Below, piece by piece: positions 25,946-34,392 of a DNA stretch of 64,000 nt (the first letter of the stretch is position 1; each line of letters opens with the position of its first letter). A model generated the notes under the pieces. It searched no databases, was not told where the DNA came from, and saw only the letters and a program-made list of their open reading frames with translations. The translations under genes and the position numbers were made by a program. This DNA comes from Gymnodinialimonas sp. 57CJ19 (lineage in GTDB: Bacteria; Pseudomonadota; Alphaproteobacteria; Rhodobacterales; Rhodobacteraceae), in NCBI RefSeq assembly GCF_038396845.1, contig NZ_CP151587.1, forward strand, positions 1,214,001-1,278,000, in the 5' to 3' direction.

Positions 25946-27274
25946 ATGCAAACCACATTCACGCCAGAGCAGTTGAAAGACCCCACAACCGCCCGCTCGA
26001 ACGAGATTCTACGCACCTGCGTTCACTGCGGCTTCTGTACGGCCACCTGCCCAACGTATCAGGTCTTGGGGGATGAGCTCGATAGCCCTCGGGGGCGGAT
26101 CTACCTCATTAAGGATATGTTGGAGACTGGCCGACCTGCGGACGAAAAAACAGTGAAACATGTGGACCGCTGCCTGTCTTGCCTGGCTTGTATGACGACC
26201 TGCCCCTCGGGCGTGCACTACATGCATCTGATTGATCATGCCCGTGAATATATCGAGCAAACCTACGAACGCCCGATGCTAGAACGGATCCTTCGCTGGA
26301 CCTTGGCGCGCATCCTACCCTACCCAACGCGGTTCAGATTGGCCCTTCTGGGGGCGAAAATCGGCCGCCCCTTTGGCCGGTTGATGCCGGATGCTCGGCT
26401 TAGGGCGATGCTGGAAATGGCGCCGACCTACATTCCTCCGGTTAGTCGCAATGATGATCCTCAGACCTTTCCTGCGGCAAGTAAGAAAATGCGGGTGGCC
26501 CTGATGACGGGCTGTGCGCAGAAGGCGCTGAACACCGATATCAACGACGCGACGATCCGGGTGCTCACGCGCCTCGGGGCCGAGGTTGTGGTGGCCGAGG
26601 GGGCGGGTTGCTGTGGCGCGCTAACTCACCACATGGGAAAATCCGACGAGAGCCACCTTGCCGCCGCGCGGAATATCCGCGCCTGGACGGCCGAACTTAA
26701 CGGCGCGGGCTTAGATGCAATCGTGATTAACACCTCGGGCTGTGGCACGACGGTGAAAGACTACGGCCATATGTTTAGGGAAAACCCGACCCTGGCCGAA
26801 GACGCGCAAAAGGTAGCGGACATCGCCAAGGACATTAGCGAAGTCTTGATAGACCTGATGCCCGCGGAAACGGTTCAGAAAACCGCCGATGGCCTTCGCG
26901 TAGCCTACCACGCGGCTTGCTCACTCCAACATGGCCAGCAGATCAAGACTTACCCCAAGGACCTTTTGAAACGCGCCGGCTTCACGGTGCTGGAACCCGC
27001 TGACAGTCACCTCTGCTGCGGCTCCGCTGGAACCTACAACTTGATGCAGCCTGAAATCTCAGGCCAACTCAAAACGCGTAAGGTACACACCCTCGAAGCC
27101 CTTCGCCCCGATATCATATCTGCGGGCAACATCGGCTGTATGATGCAGATCGGTGGCGCGACTGACGTGCCCATCGTCCACACGGTAGAGCTGCTCGATT
27201 GGGCCACAGGCGGCCCGCGCCCGCCCGCGTTGGATCGCAACCGTGACACGCCCGCCGTGCCCCTGCTGCGCTAG
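25946..27274 (+). CDS. glcF: Glycolate oxidase iron-sulfur subunit GlcF
   Basis: A 442-aa subunit with two 4Fe-4S motifs, CVHCGFCTATCP (residues 27-38) and CLSCLACMTTCP. These are followed by two cysteine-rich CCG-type domains (GCCGALTHHMGK and LCCGSAGTYN), as in GlcF and heterodisulfide-reductase-like proteins. It passes electrons from GlcDE to the quinone pool. GGGAGG lies 7-8 bases before ATG 25946. Confidence 0.94.
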   Translation: MQTTFTPEQLKDPTTARSNEILRTCVHCGFCTATCPTYQVLGDELDSPRGRIYLIKDMLETGRPADEKTVKHVDRCLSCLACMTTCPSGVHYMHLIDHAREYIEQTYERPMLERILRWTLARILPYPTRFRLALLGAKIGRPFGRLMPDARLRAMLEMAPTYIPPVSRNDDPQTFPAASKKMRVALMTGCAQKALNTDINDATIRVLTRLGAEVVVAEGAGCCGALTHHMGKSDESHLAAARNIRAWTAELNGAGLDAIVINTSGCGTTVKDYGHMFRENPTLAEDAQKVADIAKDISEVLIDLMPAETVQKTADGLRVAYHAACSLQHGQQIKTYPKDLLKRAGFTVLEPADSHLCCGSAGTYNLMQPEISGQLKTRKVHTLEALRPDIISAGNIGCMMQIGGATDVPIVHTVELLDWATGGPRPPALDRNRDTPAVPLLR

Positions 27275-27317
27275 GCTCCCCCTCAATCCACGCTCGCAAA
27301 CCCAACGCCTCGCTCCC

Positions 27318-27340
27318 TCCTTCATCTTGGCAAATACAAC
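27318..27340 (-). repeat. Dispersed intergenic element, copy F (reverse, core only)
   Basis: The reverse complement reads GTTGTATTTGCCAAGATGAA then GG. It lies 44 bases after the glcF stop in antisense orientation. Its flank (TCAATCCCACACCCGCCCCA on the plus strand) resembles the flank of copy G, so F and G form a subtype without the paired hairpins. Confidence 0.7.
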
Positions 27341-27473
27341 TCAATCCCACACCCGCCCCAAACGCCGCCCTCTCGGAGGGCTCCCTCCCGCGCCCCCTAG
27401 TTGATCCCCACTCTGGCCATATTCTCGCCGCGCTTGCCCACTACGCCCTACCGAAACGGTTAAGGAGCCACCG

Positions 27474-28343
27474 ATGGGTTGGTCATTTTTCGCAGGGGTA
27501 GCCTGTGCATTCGGTGTCATTCTCGGCGCCAGCTTCCCTGCTCTCGCGCAGGGGTTGCCGCAGGTGCAACTGATCGAGGGGCACGGTGGCCTTCGGGCCC
27601 TTAACAGTGGGACCGAGGCGCAGGTCTGGCGGGGCGTTGGGCGGCTCGATACCGGCGCTTCCTTTTGCACCGCCACGCTCATCCGTGAAAATCTGGTGCT
27701 GACCGCGGCCCATTGCGTGTTTCACCCGCAGACGGCCCGCGCTTTTGATGCCTCTGATCTGACCTTTCTGGCCGGGCTCCGCAATGGCCATGCCGAGGCG
27801 GTCCGCAACGTGCGCCGGATCATTGTCCTGCCCGGATACCACCCGGAACAAGGGCCGGACTTCGATATGATTGGTCGTGATCTGGCACTTTTGGAGCTGT
27901 CGATGCCGATCTCGATGACATCTATCGTGCCGATTTCCACGGCCCGTACGCCTTGGCGTGAGGGGCGCGTCACGGTGGTGTCTTATGGCCGCGAGCGTGA
28001 AGGTTATGCCTCGATCGAAGAGGGGTGCGAAATCCTTCAGCGGCAGGACTCGGTACGGGCAATGAATTGTCAGGTGGTGTCGGGGGCCTCGGGCTCTCCG
28101 GTGGTGCGGGTCAATCAGGGTCGCGCAGAAGTGGTCGCCGTCATCTCCGCCAGCGCACAATCGAGCGAAGGCGATATCTCCCTTGCTGTCATGCTCGAAG
28201 ATCATTTGGCCACGCTGATGTCGCAATATCAGGCCAGCGCTTCGACACCTGTGGGGGTGACCACGTTGGGGGGCACGCCGTCGTTCATCGTGAACGGCGC
28301 AAACGCACGCAGCGGTATTGGGGCGCGGTTCATTCGCCCCTGA
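27474..28343 (+). CDS. Secreted trypsin-like serine protease
   Basis: A 289-aa protein with a signal peptide of about 26 residues (ending FPALAQ). The chymotrypsin-fold triad is His in TAAHC, Asp in GRDLALLEL and Ser in SGASGSPVV. ATG 27474 follows AAGGAG by 6 bases. The C-terminal 50 residues after the protease domain are low in motifs. It is probably periplasmic or exported. No chaperone or inhibitor is adjacent. Confidence 0.88.
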   Translation: MGWSFFAGVACAFGVILGASFPALAQGLPQVQLIEGHGGLRALNSGTEAQVWRGVGRLDTGASFCTATLIRENLVLTAAHCVFHPQTARAFDASDLTFLAGLRNGHAEAVRNVRRIIVLPGYHPEQGPDFDMIGRDLALLELSMPISMTSIVPISTARTPWREGRVTVVSYGREREGYASIEEGCEILQRQDSVRAMNCQVVSGASGSPVVRVNQGRAEVVAVISASAQSSEGDISLAVMLEDHLATLMSQYQASASTPVGVTTLGGTPSFIVNGANARSGIGARFIRP

Positions 28344-28351
28344 TCAAGGGT

Positions 28352-28380
28352 CTTGAAACCGGCATTCCCCCTTCCCAGAT
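28352..28380 (+). promoter_or_regulatory. Candidate heat-shock (sigma-32) promoter of the hsp20 gene
   Basis: CTTGAAA (28352-28358) matches the sigma-32 -35 element. After 14 bases TCCCAGAT (28373-28380) partly matches CCCCATNT. It would give a leader of about 100 bases, the right size for the RNA thermometer below. The -10 match is imperfect. Confidence 0.35.
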
Positions 28381-28460
28381 CAATGGGGTCGGTGCCGCCT
28401 AGCGGGCCGATACGAAAGCAACCGGGTGCGTGCCTGACAACAGGGCGGCCCAAATTACTT

Positions 28461-28483
28461 GTTATCGCTCAATGGAGGATGAC
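28461..28483 (+). promoter_or_regulatory. ROSE-type RNA thermometer hairpin masking the hsp20 ribosome-binding site
   Basis: The RNA folds into a hairpin. Bases 28461-28470 (with the anti-SD motif UCGCU at 28465-28469) pair with 28475-28483, which contains the ribosome-binding site GGAGGA. The loop is AAUG and a single G (28467) bulges opposite the SD. U(U/C)GCU opposite the SD with one bulged G is the hallmark of ROSE elements, which melt on heat shock and release translation of small heat-shock genes in alphaproteobacteria. A weaker hairpin precedes it near 28435. Confidence 0.7.
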
Positions 28484-28485
28484 CC

Positions 28486-28950
28486 ATGCGAACCTATGAT
28501 TTTTCCCCTCTCTACCGTGCCACCGTCGGCTTTGACCGTGTGGCAGATATGCTGGACCGCGTGCTGACCCAGGACGCCAGCCAGTCCACTTACCCCCCTT
28601 ATAATATCGAGAAGCTGGACGAGCATTCGTACCGGATTTCCGTGGCTGTTGCCGGTTTCTCTGACGCTGATCTCAGTGTCGAGCAGCGCGAACATCAGCT
28701 GGTGATCGCGGCCAAGCGTGAAACGACGGACGAAAAGCAGACTTATCTGCATCGTGGCATCGCCACCCGTGCGTTCGAGAAGCGTTTCCAATTGGCCGAC
28801 CATGTCCGTGTGACGGGTGCCGTGGCCGAACATGGCATGCTTCACATTGATTTGGTGCGTGAAGTGCCAGAGGCGCTGAAACCGCGCCGGATCGAGATTG
28901 GCGGATCAACAACTGCCAAAGCGATCGAGGCTGATACCGCCAGCGCCTAA
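28486..28950 (+). CDS. Small heat-shock protein, Hsp20/alpha-crystallin family (IbpA-like)
   Basis: A 154-aa holdase chaperone. The N-terminus MRTYDFSPLYRATVGFDRV is of IbpA type. The alpha-crystallin domain runs from about residue 38 to 130 (YRISVAVAGFSDADLSVEQ, HRGIATRAFEKRFQLADHV), with MLHIDLVREVPE closing it. ATG 28486 follows GGAGGA by 6 bases; that site is buried in the ROSE-like hairpin. A strong terminator follows. Confidence 0.93.
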   Translation: MRTYDFSPLYRATVGFDRVADMLDRVLTQDASQSTYPPYNIEKLDEHSYRISVAVAGFSDADLSVEQREHQLVIAAKRETTDEKQTYLHRGIATRAFEKRFQLADHVRVTGAVAEHGMLHIDLVREVPEALKPRRIEIGGSTTAKAIEADTASA

Positions 28951-28974
28951 ATCGCTGACACATTGACCTTTGTG

Positions 28975-29003
28975 ACGGGCGGCCCCAGCGGGCCGCCCGT
29001 TTT
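28975..29003 (+). terminator. Rho-independent terminator after hsp20
   Basis: ACGGGCGGCCC (28975-28985) and GGGCCGCCCGT (28990-29000) form an 11-bp stem with loop CAGC and a TTTT tail. It also ends a few bases from the stop of the converging Hint-domain gene, so it may serve both. Confidence 0.85.
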
Positions 29004-29004
29004 A

Positions 29005-29853
29005 CTATCCAGTTCTAAGATTGCGAGGGCGGGCGCCATGCCGCTCGATCCGCCGCGTCGGTGTCATCTCGGCTGCGTGCTCCAACATGCGCCGAGCCGC
29101 GGCTGTTTGTTTCGGCAGGCTTCGCGAAGTCGCAAGGAGGCTTTCAACCCAGCACCCGGCGACCTGAATGATTGAGTGCCGTTCCATTACCACGTTCAGG
29201 TATTCTTCCCGCTTCTTGCCCCGCATCCGGCGGATGCCGTTGCGGCCAATCAGGTTCACAGCGGGAACCAAAACTTCGTCCCCGTGTTGGCCTATACTTC
29301 GCAAAACCCGAAGTTGGCCGGATACCATAATATCTTGTTTTGGCTGATTGACCCCCAAAGCCCCTGCCGGGATCAGGATTGGCTTTGGGCTATCGTCATG
29401 CACCGCGAATTTCATTGTCTCGCGCACAACCATGCGCAGGGCCTGCCAGCCGTGATCCTTGGTCCACAAAATATCACTGGGGCGCAATAATTCGATCGGG
29501 ATATCGCCGCGCTGGGTGGTTATGGGCGTGCCCGCAACAAAGGACACGGGCCCGACAGAGAAGGTGAAGTTGGAGGCATTCAGATCCCGCGCGTGGATAC
29601 CGCATAGCCTGAGCGTATCCCCGTTGTCGAAGGTAATTGTCGGATCGTCGCCGCCCGATATCCGCGTGACGACTTCTTCGAAGCTGCCAATCTCGGCCAT
29701 GTCGAAGGCGACGATATCGTGGGGCTGAAACGTTTTGATCTCATCGCTGCCATGCCCGTCGCGCACCGTATAAGTCTGCCTCAGGGACGTGGTTTCAGAC
29801 GGTTTCTGCGCAAGGAGGGGCGCTGTGGGGCTTTCGTCGCCGCTGATCGTCAT
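29005..29853 (-). CDS. Hint-domain (hedgehog/intein-like) protein
   Basis: A 282-aa protein. A Hint module starts near residue 103 (SFVAGTPITTQRGDIPIELL), with LRPSDILWTKDHGWQAL and later AVNLIGRNGIRRMRGKKREE, as in the Hint_2 proteins common in Rhodobacterales. The first residue of a Hint domain is normally Cys; here Ser occupies that position. The N-terminal 100 residues (TFDNGDTLRLCGIHARDLNA) resemble the short calcium-binding-repeat-like lead-ins of that group. There is no signal peptide. The function is unknown and autoprocessing is unproven. Confidence 0.78.
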   Translation of the reverse strand: MTISGDESPTAPLLAQKPSETTSLRQTYTVRDGHGSDEIKTFQPHDIVAFDMAEIGSFEEVVTRISGGDDPTITFDNGDTLRLCGIHARDLNASNFTFSVGPVSFVAGTPITTQRGDIPIELLRPSDILWTKDHGWQALRMVVRETMKFAVHDDSPKPILIPAGALGVNQPKQDIMVSGQLRVLRSIGQHGDEVLVPAVNLIGRNGIRRMRGKKREEYLNVVMERHSIIQVAGCWVESLLATSRSLPKQTAAARRMLEHAAEMTPTRRIERHGARPRNLRTG

Positions 29854-29982
29854 GGCGTCATCCTGATCGAGGGTGTCTTTGATCAGGAGGGTGGCAAAAA
29901 ATAGCTAACGCGGGCTTAGGCTCCGCATGGTCATTGCCTAAAACTCAAATTGGTTTGTGAACAATCCCGTGGGCCGGTCGCC

Positions 29983-30861
29983 TCAGAACCACTGCCCCGG
30001 CTCCATCAGTCCCAGTTCCATCAACTGCATGGAGGACCAGTGAAACTGCACTGATTTGTGCCAACGGAAATCAGAGATGTCATGGCGCGACCCGGGGTTG
30101 GTGCGCAGTGCCTTGGCCACCCGGAACGAACAGATCGTGGCCGACAGCGAATGGTGCCAAGGGCAGGCGTAGGTGTTGAGTTCTTCATTCGACAGCGTGT
30201 GGTCGTCGCGCAGGGTCAGACCGGGGGCAGCCTGAAACAGGCCCACGCGGTCAATCTTGCGCTTGGGTTTGGCGACATGTTCTTCAAACCGCCACCGCAG
30301 GCCGCCGTAGAAATTTAGCTGCCTTTCCATTACTTCGTCGTTCTCAGGCCCGCCGCGCCGGGTTTCGGCATAATAGCCAGAGCTGTCCAACAGCGCACCG
30401 TCCAGATCAACAGCATTGGGGTGCGCAGACAAATCGCCGGCGTAAAGGTCGACCACATAGGTCAGCACCGATTCACGGCGTTCTTCCATCACCCATGTCA
30501 CCAATTCACCCACCGTGCGATCCTCGCAGAAGGGGAAGAACAGATACTCGCCGTTGTAGCAGTAGTGAATCCACTGCCCTGGCACCTTCTCGATCAGGGC
30601 GTTGACGATGGCTTGGGTCGCGCCCGGTTGCCGGGAGGGGTGGCGAACGATGTGTTGGGCCGTTTTCGCCCCTTCCGGGGCATCGGGAACCTCAACTTCC
30701 TCAGGCGCGAGCACGATAATCGCCTTGAAGGCCAACGAATGCAGGTGGTCCAAGGAAGACGCAAGCTCCACCCGGTCCTCGGCAATCAGCACCGCAAAGG
30801 GACCCTTGCCTAGCTGCGATGCCGGGGCCGCCTTGAAACTGGTGAGGGAGTCGAAATTCAT
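29983..30861 (-). CDS. Conserved protein of unknown function
   Basis: A 292-aa soluble protein with no recognised catalytic motif. It starts MNFDSLTSFKAAPASQ at 30861. Notable segments are QWIHYCYNGEYLFFPFCEDR near residue 97, VDLDGALLDSSGYYAETRR near 150, NTYACPWHHSLSATICSFR near 231, and a Trp-rich C-terminus (DFRWHKSVQFHWSSMQLM then ELGLMEPGQWF). The abundance of Trp, His and Tyr and the GT2-like feel of the first 100 residues allow a glycosyltransferase-related guess, but support is weak. It diverges from miaB. Confidence 0.6.
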   Translation of the reverse strand: MNFDSLTSFKAAPASQLGKGPFAVLIAEDRVELASSLDHLHSLAFKAIIVLAPEEVEVPDAPEGAKTAQHIVRHPSRQPGATQAIVNALIEKVPGQWIHYCYNGEYLFFPFCEDRTVGELVTWVMEERRESVLTYVVDLYAGDLSAHPNAVDLDGALLDSSGYYAETRRGGPENDEVMERQLNFYGGLRWRFEEHVAKPKRKIDRVGLFQAAPGLTLRDDHTLSNEELNTYACPWHHSLSATICSFRVAKALRTNPGSRHDISDFRWHKSVQFHWSSMQLMELGLMEPGQWF

Positions 30862-31005
30862 AGGGTCGTATGCTCGGTCTTATTGGTTGGCCACAAGATG
30901 CCTTTGCTTGGGCGATTTTGCAATTAGGACGTCGGTTGAACCGCAGGTATCCGCAGGATACACCCCATCCGTTGATATTTCCCTGACCCCGCGCGAGGCG
31001 CCCTG

Positions 31006-32337
31006 ATGACCAAGAAGCTGACCAACACGAAAAAGTTGTTCGTGAAGACCTATGGCTGTCAGATGAACGTCTATGACAGCGAGCGCATGGCCGAGGCTTT
31101 GGGAAGCGAGGGCTATGAACAGGTCAACTCGCCCGAGGGCGCGGACATGATCCTGCTCAACACCTGCCACATCCGCGAAAAAGCGGCCGAGAAGATGTAT
31201 TCCGAACTGGGCCGTCTGCGCCCCCTGCGGGACGCGAACCCCGATCTGAAAATTGGCGTCGCGGGGTGTGTTGCGCAGGCTGAAGGCGAAGAGATCATGA
31301 ACCGCCAGCCGCTGGTGGATTTGGTCGTGGGGCCGCAGACCTACCATCGTTTGCCGAAGATGATGGAGGCCGTGAACGCGGGGGAAAAGGCGCTCGACAC
31401 CGACTTCCCCGAGGAAGACAAGTTTCTGAAGCTACCCAAGGCACGCGCCACCCGCGGGCCGACGGCGTTTCTGACCGTACAAGAGGGCTGCGATAAGTTC
31501 TGCGCTTTCTGCGTCGTGCCCTACACGCGGGGCGCGGAAGTGAGCCGCCCGGCTGAGAGGCTGATGGGCGAGGCCCGTGATCTGGTGGCGCGCGGCGTGC
31601 GCGAGATCACCCTGCTGGGGCAGAATGTGAACGCCTACCACGGGGCGGCGGCTGATGGCACCTGGGGCCTTGCGCGGTTGATCCGGGAGATGGCCAAGAT
31701 TGATGGGCTGGAGCGCCTGCGTTTCACCACTTCGCATCCCAATGACATGGAAGATGACCTGATCGCGGCGCACGCCGATTGCCCAGAGCTGATGCCCTAT
31801 CTGCATCTTCCGGTGCAGGCTGGCAGCGACAAGATCCTGAAGGCGATGAACCGCAAGCACACGGCAGCGGAATACATCCGCCTGATCGAACGCATCCGCG
31901 CTGCGCGGCCCGACCTGCACCTGTCGGGCGATTTCATTGTCGGCTTCCCCGGCGAAACGGAAGAAGACTTCCAAGCCACGCTCGATTTGGTGGAAACCGT
32001 GGGCTACGGCACCGCCTATTCGTTCAAATACTCCGCCCGCCCCGGCACGCCTGCCGCCGAGCGCAAAGGTCAGGTGGCCGAAGAAGTGGCGAGCGAGCGT
32101 CTGCAACGGCTGCAAACCCTGCTGACCAAACAACAACGCGCCGCCCAAGACGATATGGTCGGCCGCCGCGTGAAAGTGCTGTTTGAAAAGCCCGGCCGCA
32201 AACCCGGCCAGATGATCGGCAAATCCGACTACTTGCATTCGGTCCATGTGGAAGGGCCCGAAACCCTGCGAGGACAAATTGCCGAAGTCGAGATTGTTGA
32301 AAGCATGACCAACTCGCTAACCGGACGGTTGGTCTAA
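31006..32337 (+). CDS. miaB: tRNA-i6A37 methylthiotransferase MiaB
   Basis: A 443-aa radical-SAM enzyme that adds a methylthio group to i6A37 of tRNAs. The N-terminal auxiliary-cluster cysteines lie in [20 protein letters not shown] and [10 protein letters not shown]. The radical-SAM motif is [27 protein letters not shown] is a MiaB signature, and a C-terminal TRAM domain ends the protein. The ATG at 31006 has only a weak GAGG nearby. Confidence 0.95.
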   Translation: MTKKLTNTKKLFVKTYGCQMNVYDSERMAEALGSEGYEQVNSPEGADMILLNTCHIREKAAEKMYSELGRLRPLRDANPDLKIGVAGCVAQAEGEEIMNRQPLVDLVVGPQTYHRLPKMMEAVNAGEKALDTDFPEEDKFLKLPKARATRGPTAFLTVQEGCDKFCAFCVVPYTRGAEVSRPAERLMGEARDLVARGVREITLLGQNVNAYHGAAADGTWGLARLIREMAKIDGLERLRFTTSHPNDMEDDLIAAHADCPELMPYLHLPVQAGSDKILKAMNRKHTAAEYIRLIERIRAARPDLHLSGDFIVGFPGETEEDFQATLDLVETVGYGTAYSFKYSARPGTPAAERKGQVAEEVASERLQRLQTLLTKQQRAAQDDMVGRRVKVLFEKPGRKPGQMIGKSDYLHSVHVEGPETLRGQIAEVEIVESMTNSLTGRLV

Positions 32338-32343
32338 GGCGCT

Positions 32344-32367
32344 CGGGCGGGACATATCCCGCCCGTT
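32344..32367. terminator. Hairpin between convergent miaB and the 107-aa gene
   Basis: CGGGCGGGA (32344-32352) and TCCCGCCCG (32357-32365) form a perfect 9-bp stem with a 4-base loop. Only two T residues follow, so it is a moderate terminator candidate for miaB. Confidence 0.55.
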
Positions 32368-32388
32368 GTGGCCAAAGCTGGCCTTGGC

Positions 32389-32712
32389 TTAACCCGGCGG
32401 GTTCTGCGCGATGATCTGGTGCATCACCTGCACCGCCATATCGGGCCGATCCACGGTGGAAGGGTCGCGGCAAACGCGCTCTCCGATGGCGTGCGCCTCG
32501 GGGAAAGTGTAGCCGGCGTTCACCAGGCTATCGATGAAAACCGCGTTGGGGCGGTCCCAGATGACCTCGGAAAACGGGCCGCGGAAACAGCTGACGGTCA
32601 CTTGGACGGTGTTCACGATCATGTGGTATTGGTAATTGTTGGCTGTTGCAGGCACGCCAGAGCCAAGCAGAAGTGCGCCCCCAAGGGCGGTAAATGTAAG
32701 TGCTTTAATCAT
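32389..32712 (-). CDS. Small exported hypothetical protein
   Basis: A 107-aa protein with a signal peptide (MIKALTFTALGGALLLGSG, cleavage near ATA-NN). The mature part of about 83 residues has two cysteines (VTVSCFRGPFSE and GERVCRDPST), which suggests one disulfide. The family is not recognised. It converges on miaB and is followed upstream by a long gene-free stretch. Confidence 0.65.
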   Translation of the reverse strand: MIKALTFTALGGALLLGSGVPATANNYQYHMIVNTVQVTVSCFRGPFSEVIWDRPNAVFIDSLVNAGYTFPEAHAIGERVCRDPSTVDRPDMAVQVMHQIIAQNPPG

Positions 32713-33195
32713 TTTAGTTCCCCAGTTTACTCGGGGCCGTTGATCAAGGGGTAAAGCCCTTGGCAGAGATCCATGCGGCGCCCGATGTGTGCCAAAAGGT
32801 TAACACATGGGGGGCTGGGTCTCATCACAAAAACTGAAACAGCTCAGTTTCGCGCGACTTGGAAACAATCACGTTTGATTTGCGGGATCGTCTGCTCGTT
32901 GAGAACAACGGCGCAGATCTCTCTTTGACGGGGGAAATGCACGCCGCGGCATCACATTGCGAATCGTGCGTCGCCTGAAACGCAAAAATGGCGCGAACTG
33001 GTCACACGCTGTTTCCGAATCCGCAACGCTGGGGCGAATAAACCCCTTCCCAACGGGGGATAAGGTGCTATCCTGCCGAAATCTAAGCCTTTTCCATTTC
33101 GGCCCTGCCAGGTCCGCAAATAGGCATGTGAATTAATTGATCGAAGGCCTGTGCGTGTATGTGCTTGGCTGTTCAGAACATAGGGGGATGCACGG
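32713..33195. other. 483-base gene-free region upstream of the OmpA-like gene
   Basis: No coding frame with a start, ribosome-binding site and codon pattern was found, and no tRNA or rRNA. The region is less GC-rich than its surroundings (for example 32830-32890 and 33120-33180). It should contain divergent promoters for the genes at 32712 and 33196. No specific element was assigned. Confidence 0.4.
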
Positions 33196-33789
33196 GTGAA
33201 AAATGCTCTTACACGCGTAATTGCGCGCGGAATGACGAGCTCGTTTGGCGTTGCTGCCTTGGTTGCGGGGGCGTTCATGGCCACCTCGGCGCCGGTCGCA
33301 GCACAGCAACAGCAGCAGATTATCGTTAGCGGTCAGGTCCAACCGGGCCTTTGGGTTGATCCCGATGGCTGCCTGCATTGGGTCGCGGATGGCGGTATTG
33401 AAGGGTACATGGAAGGCCGTGTTAACCCAGAGAACGGCATGCCCGTATGTCTGGACGTGAACCCTTGTGGCGTCGCGAACACCGATACACTGTTCCACAC
33501 CGATAGCGCCCGTCTGACCAGCTCGGGTCGCCAGTACCTGCAACAGTTCTTCAGCCAAGCCGGTGCCTATGCCTACGCAATCTATGGCCACACCGACAGC
33601 CGCGCTTCGGACGAATACAACATGCGCCTGAGCGAGCGTCGCGCCGCCTCTGTTGCGAACGTTGCCCGTTCCATCGGCGCCCGCGTCGCGCGGGAAATCG
33701 GCTACGGTGAACGTCGTCCGGTTGCGCCTAACGATTCGGCTGCAAACATGCAGCGTAACCGCCGCGTCGAAATCGTGTGCTACCGCTGA
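33196..33789 (+). CDS. OmpA-family outer-membrane protein
   Basis: A 197-aa exported protein. GTG 33196 follows a GGGGG stretch by 8 bases. The signal peptide ends ATSAPVAAQ. Residues 51-85 are a two-cysteine module (WVDPDGCLHW through GMPVC), followed by an OmpA-like peptidoglycan-binding domain from about 92 to the end (DTLFHTDSARLTSSGRQYL, YGHTDSRASDEYNMRLSERR, NRRVEIVC). The same module occurs in the lipoprotein encoded 21 bases downstream. It probably anchors the outer membrane to the cell wall. Confidence 0.87.
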   Translation: MKNALTRVIARGMTSSFGVAALVAGAFMATSAPVAAQQQQQIIVSGQVQPGLWVDPDGCLHWVADGGIEGYMEGRVNPENGMPVCLDVNPCGVANTDTLFHTDSARLTSSGRQYLQQFFSQAGAYAYAIYGHTDSRASDEYNMRLSERRAASVANVARSIGARVAREIGYGERRPVAPNDSAANMQRNRRVEIVCYR

Positions 33790-33810
33790 GGCGGAGGAAG
33801 GGACCATACT

Positions 33811-34179
33811 ATGACTGTTTTTAAACTTCCTTTGCTGATTGCTGCGCCACTGGCCTTGATGGGCTGTGTGGAAAGCTTTGAGGGTACGACCTCTGCGCGT
33901 GTTGGCCCGAACGGTGAACCTCCTGTTATCGCGATCGGCGAAGACCGGGGCCGCGATGCGGGGTCTCTCTCGCGTCTTGAGGCTGGCATCTACATCGACC
34001 CCGACGGCTGCCACATCTGGATGATCGACGATGGCCTTGAAGGCTACTGGTCGCGCCGCCTTGACCCACGTTCGGGTCTGCCGGTCTGCACCGAGCCCGC
34101 GCCTCGTGGGTCGATCATTGGCGATTACAGCTCGGGTAGCCCCGGCATCGCGGATCGCGTGCCACGCATCCGCAACTAA
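33811..34179 (+). CDS. Lipoprotein sharing a module with the upstream OmpA-like protein
   Basis: A 122-aa predicted lipoprotein. Its signal ends in the lipobox LMGC, with lipidated Cys19. Residues 59-93 (YIDPDGCHIW through GLPVC) align without gaps to residues 51-85 of the upstream OmpA-like protein, with 18 of 35 identical including both cysteines. The short distance implies cotranscription and perhaps a joint complex. No known family was recognised for the module. Confidence 0.75.
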   Translation: MTVFKLPLLIAAPLALMGCVESFEGTTSARVGPNGEPPVIAIGEDRGRDAGSLSRLEAGIYIDPDGCHIWMIDDGLEGYWSRRLDPRSGLPVCTEPAPRGSIIGDYSSGSPGIADRVPRIRN

Positions 34180-34203
34180 GTGCGCCAATAGATTTCATGC
34201 ATG

Positions 34204-34228
34204 CGGGCGGCCCAATGGGTCGCCCGTT
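34204..34228 (+). terminator. Hairpin terminator candidate after the lipoprotein gene
   Basis: CGGGCGGCCC (34204-34213) pairs with GGGTCGCCCG (34217-34226) through 10 bp including one G-U, with loop AAT. The tail is TTCTGCTTT, an interrupted T-run. Confidence 0.55.
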
Positions 34229-34392
34229 CTGCTTTGAAAAAGGGTAGGTTTTGCGTGCGGTACTGTCCCGAAATACAAAATATTGCGGACAGATCCCTTT
34301 GGGATGTGGACAAGACACGGCGCTGGGGCCAGACTCGGACAGAACAGACGCCGCGGGATGTCCGGGGTGCACCAGCCCAACCGGAGATTTCT

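Noticed and set aside
34201-34392. 64-codon N-terminal extension of PhoH
   Set aside because: It overlaps a terminator hairpin, and TTG 34393 with GGAG gives the normal family length.
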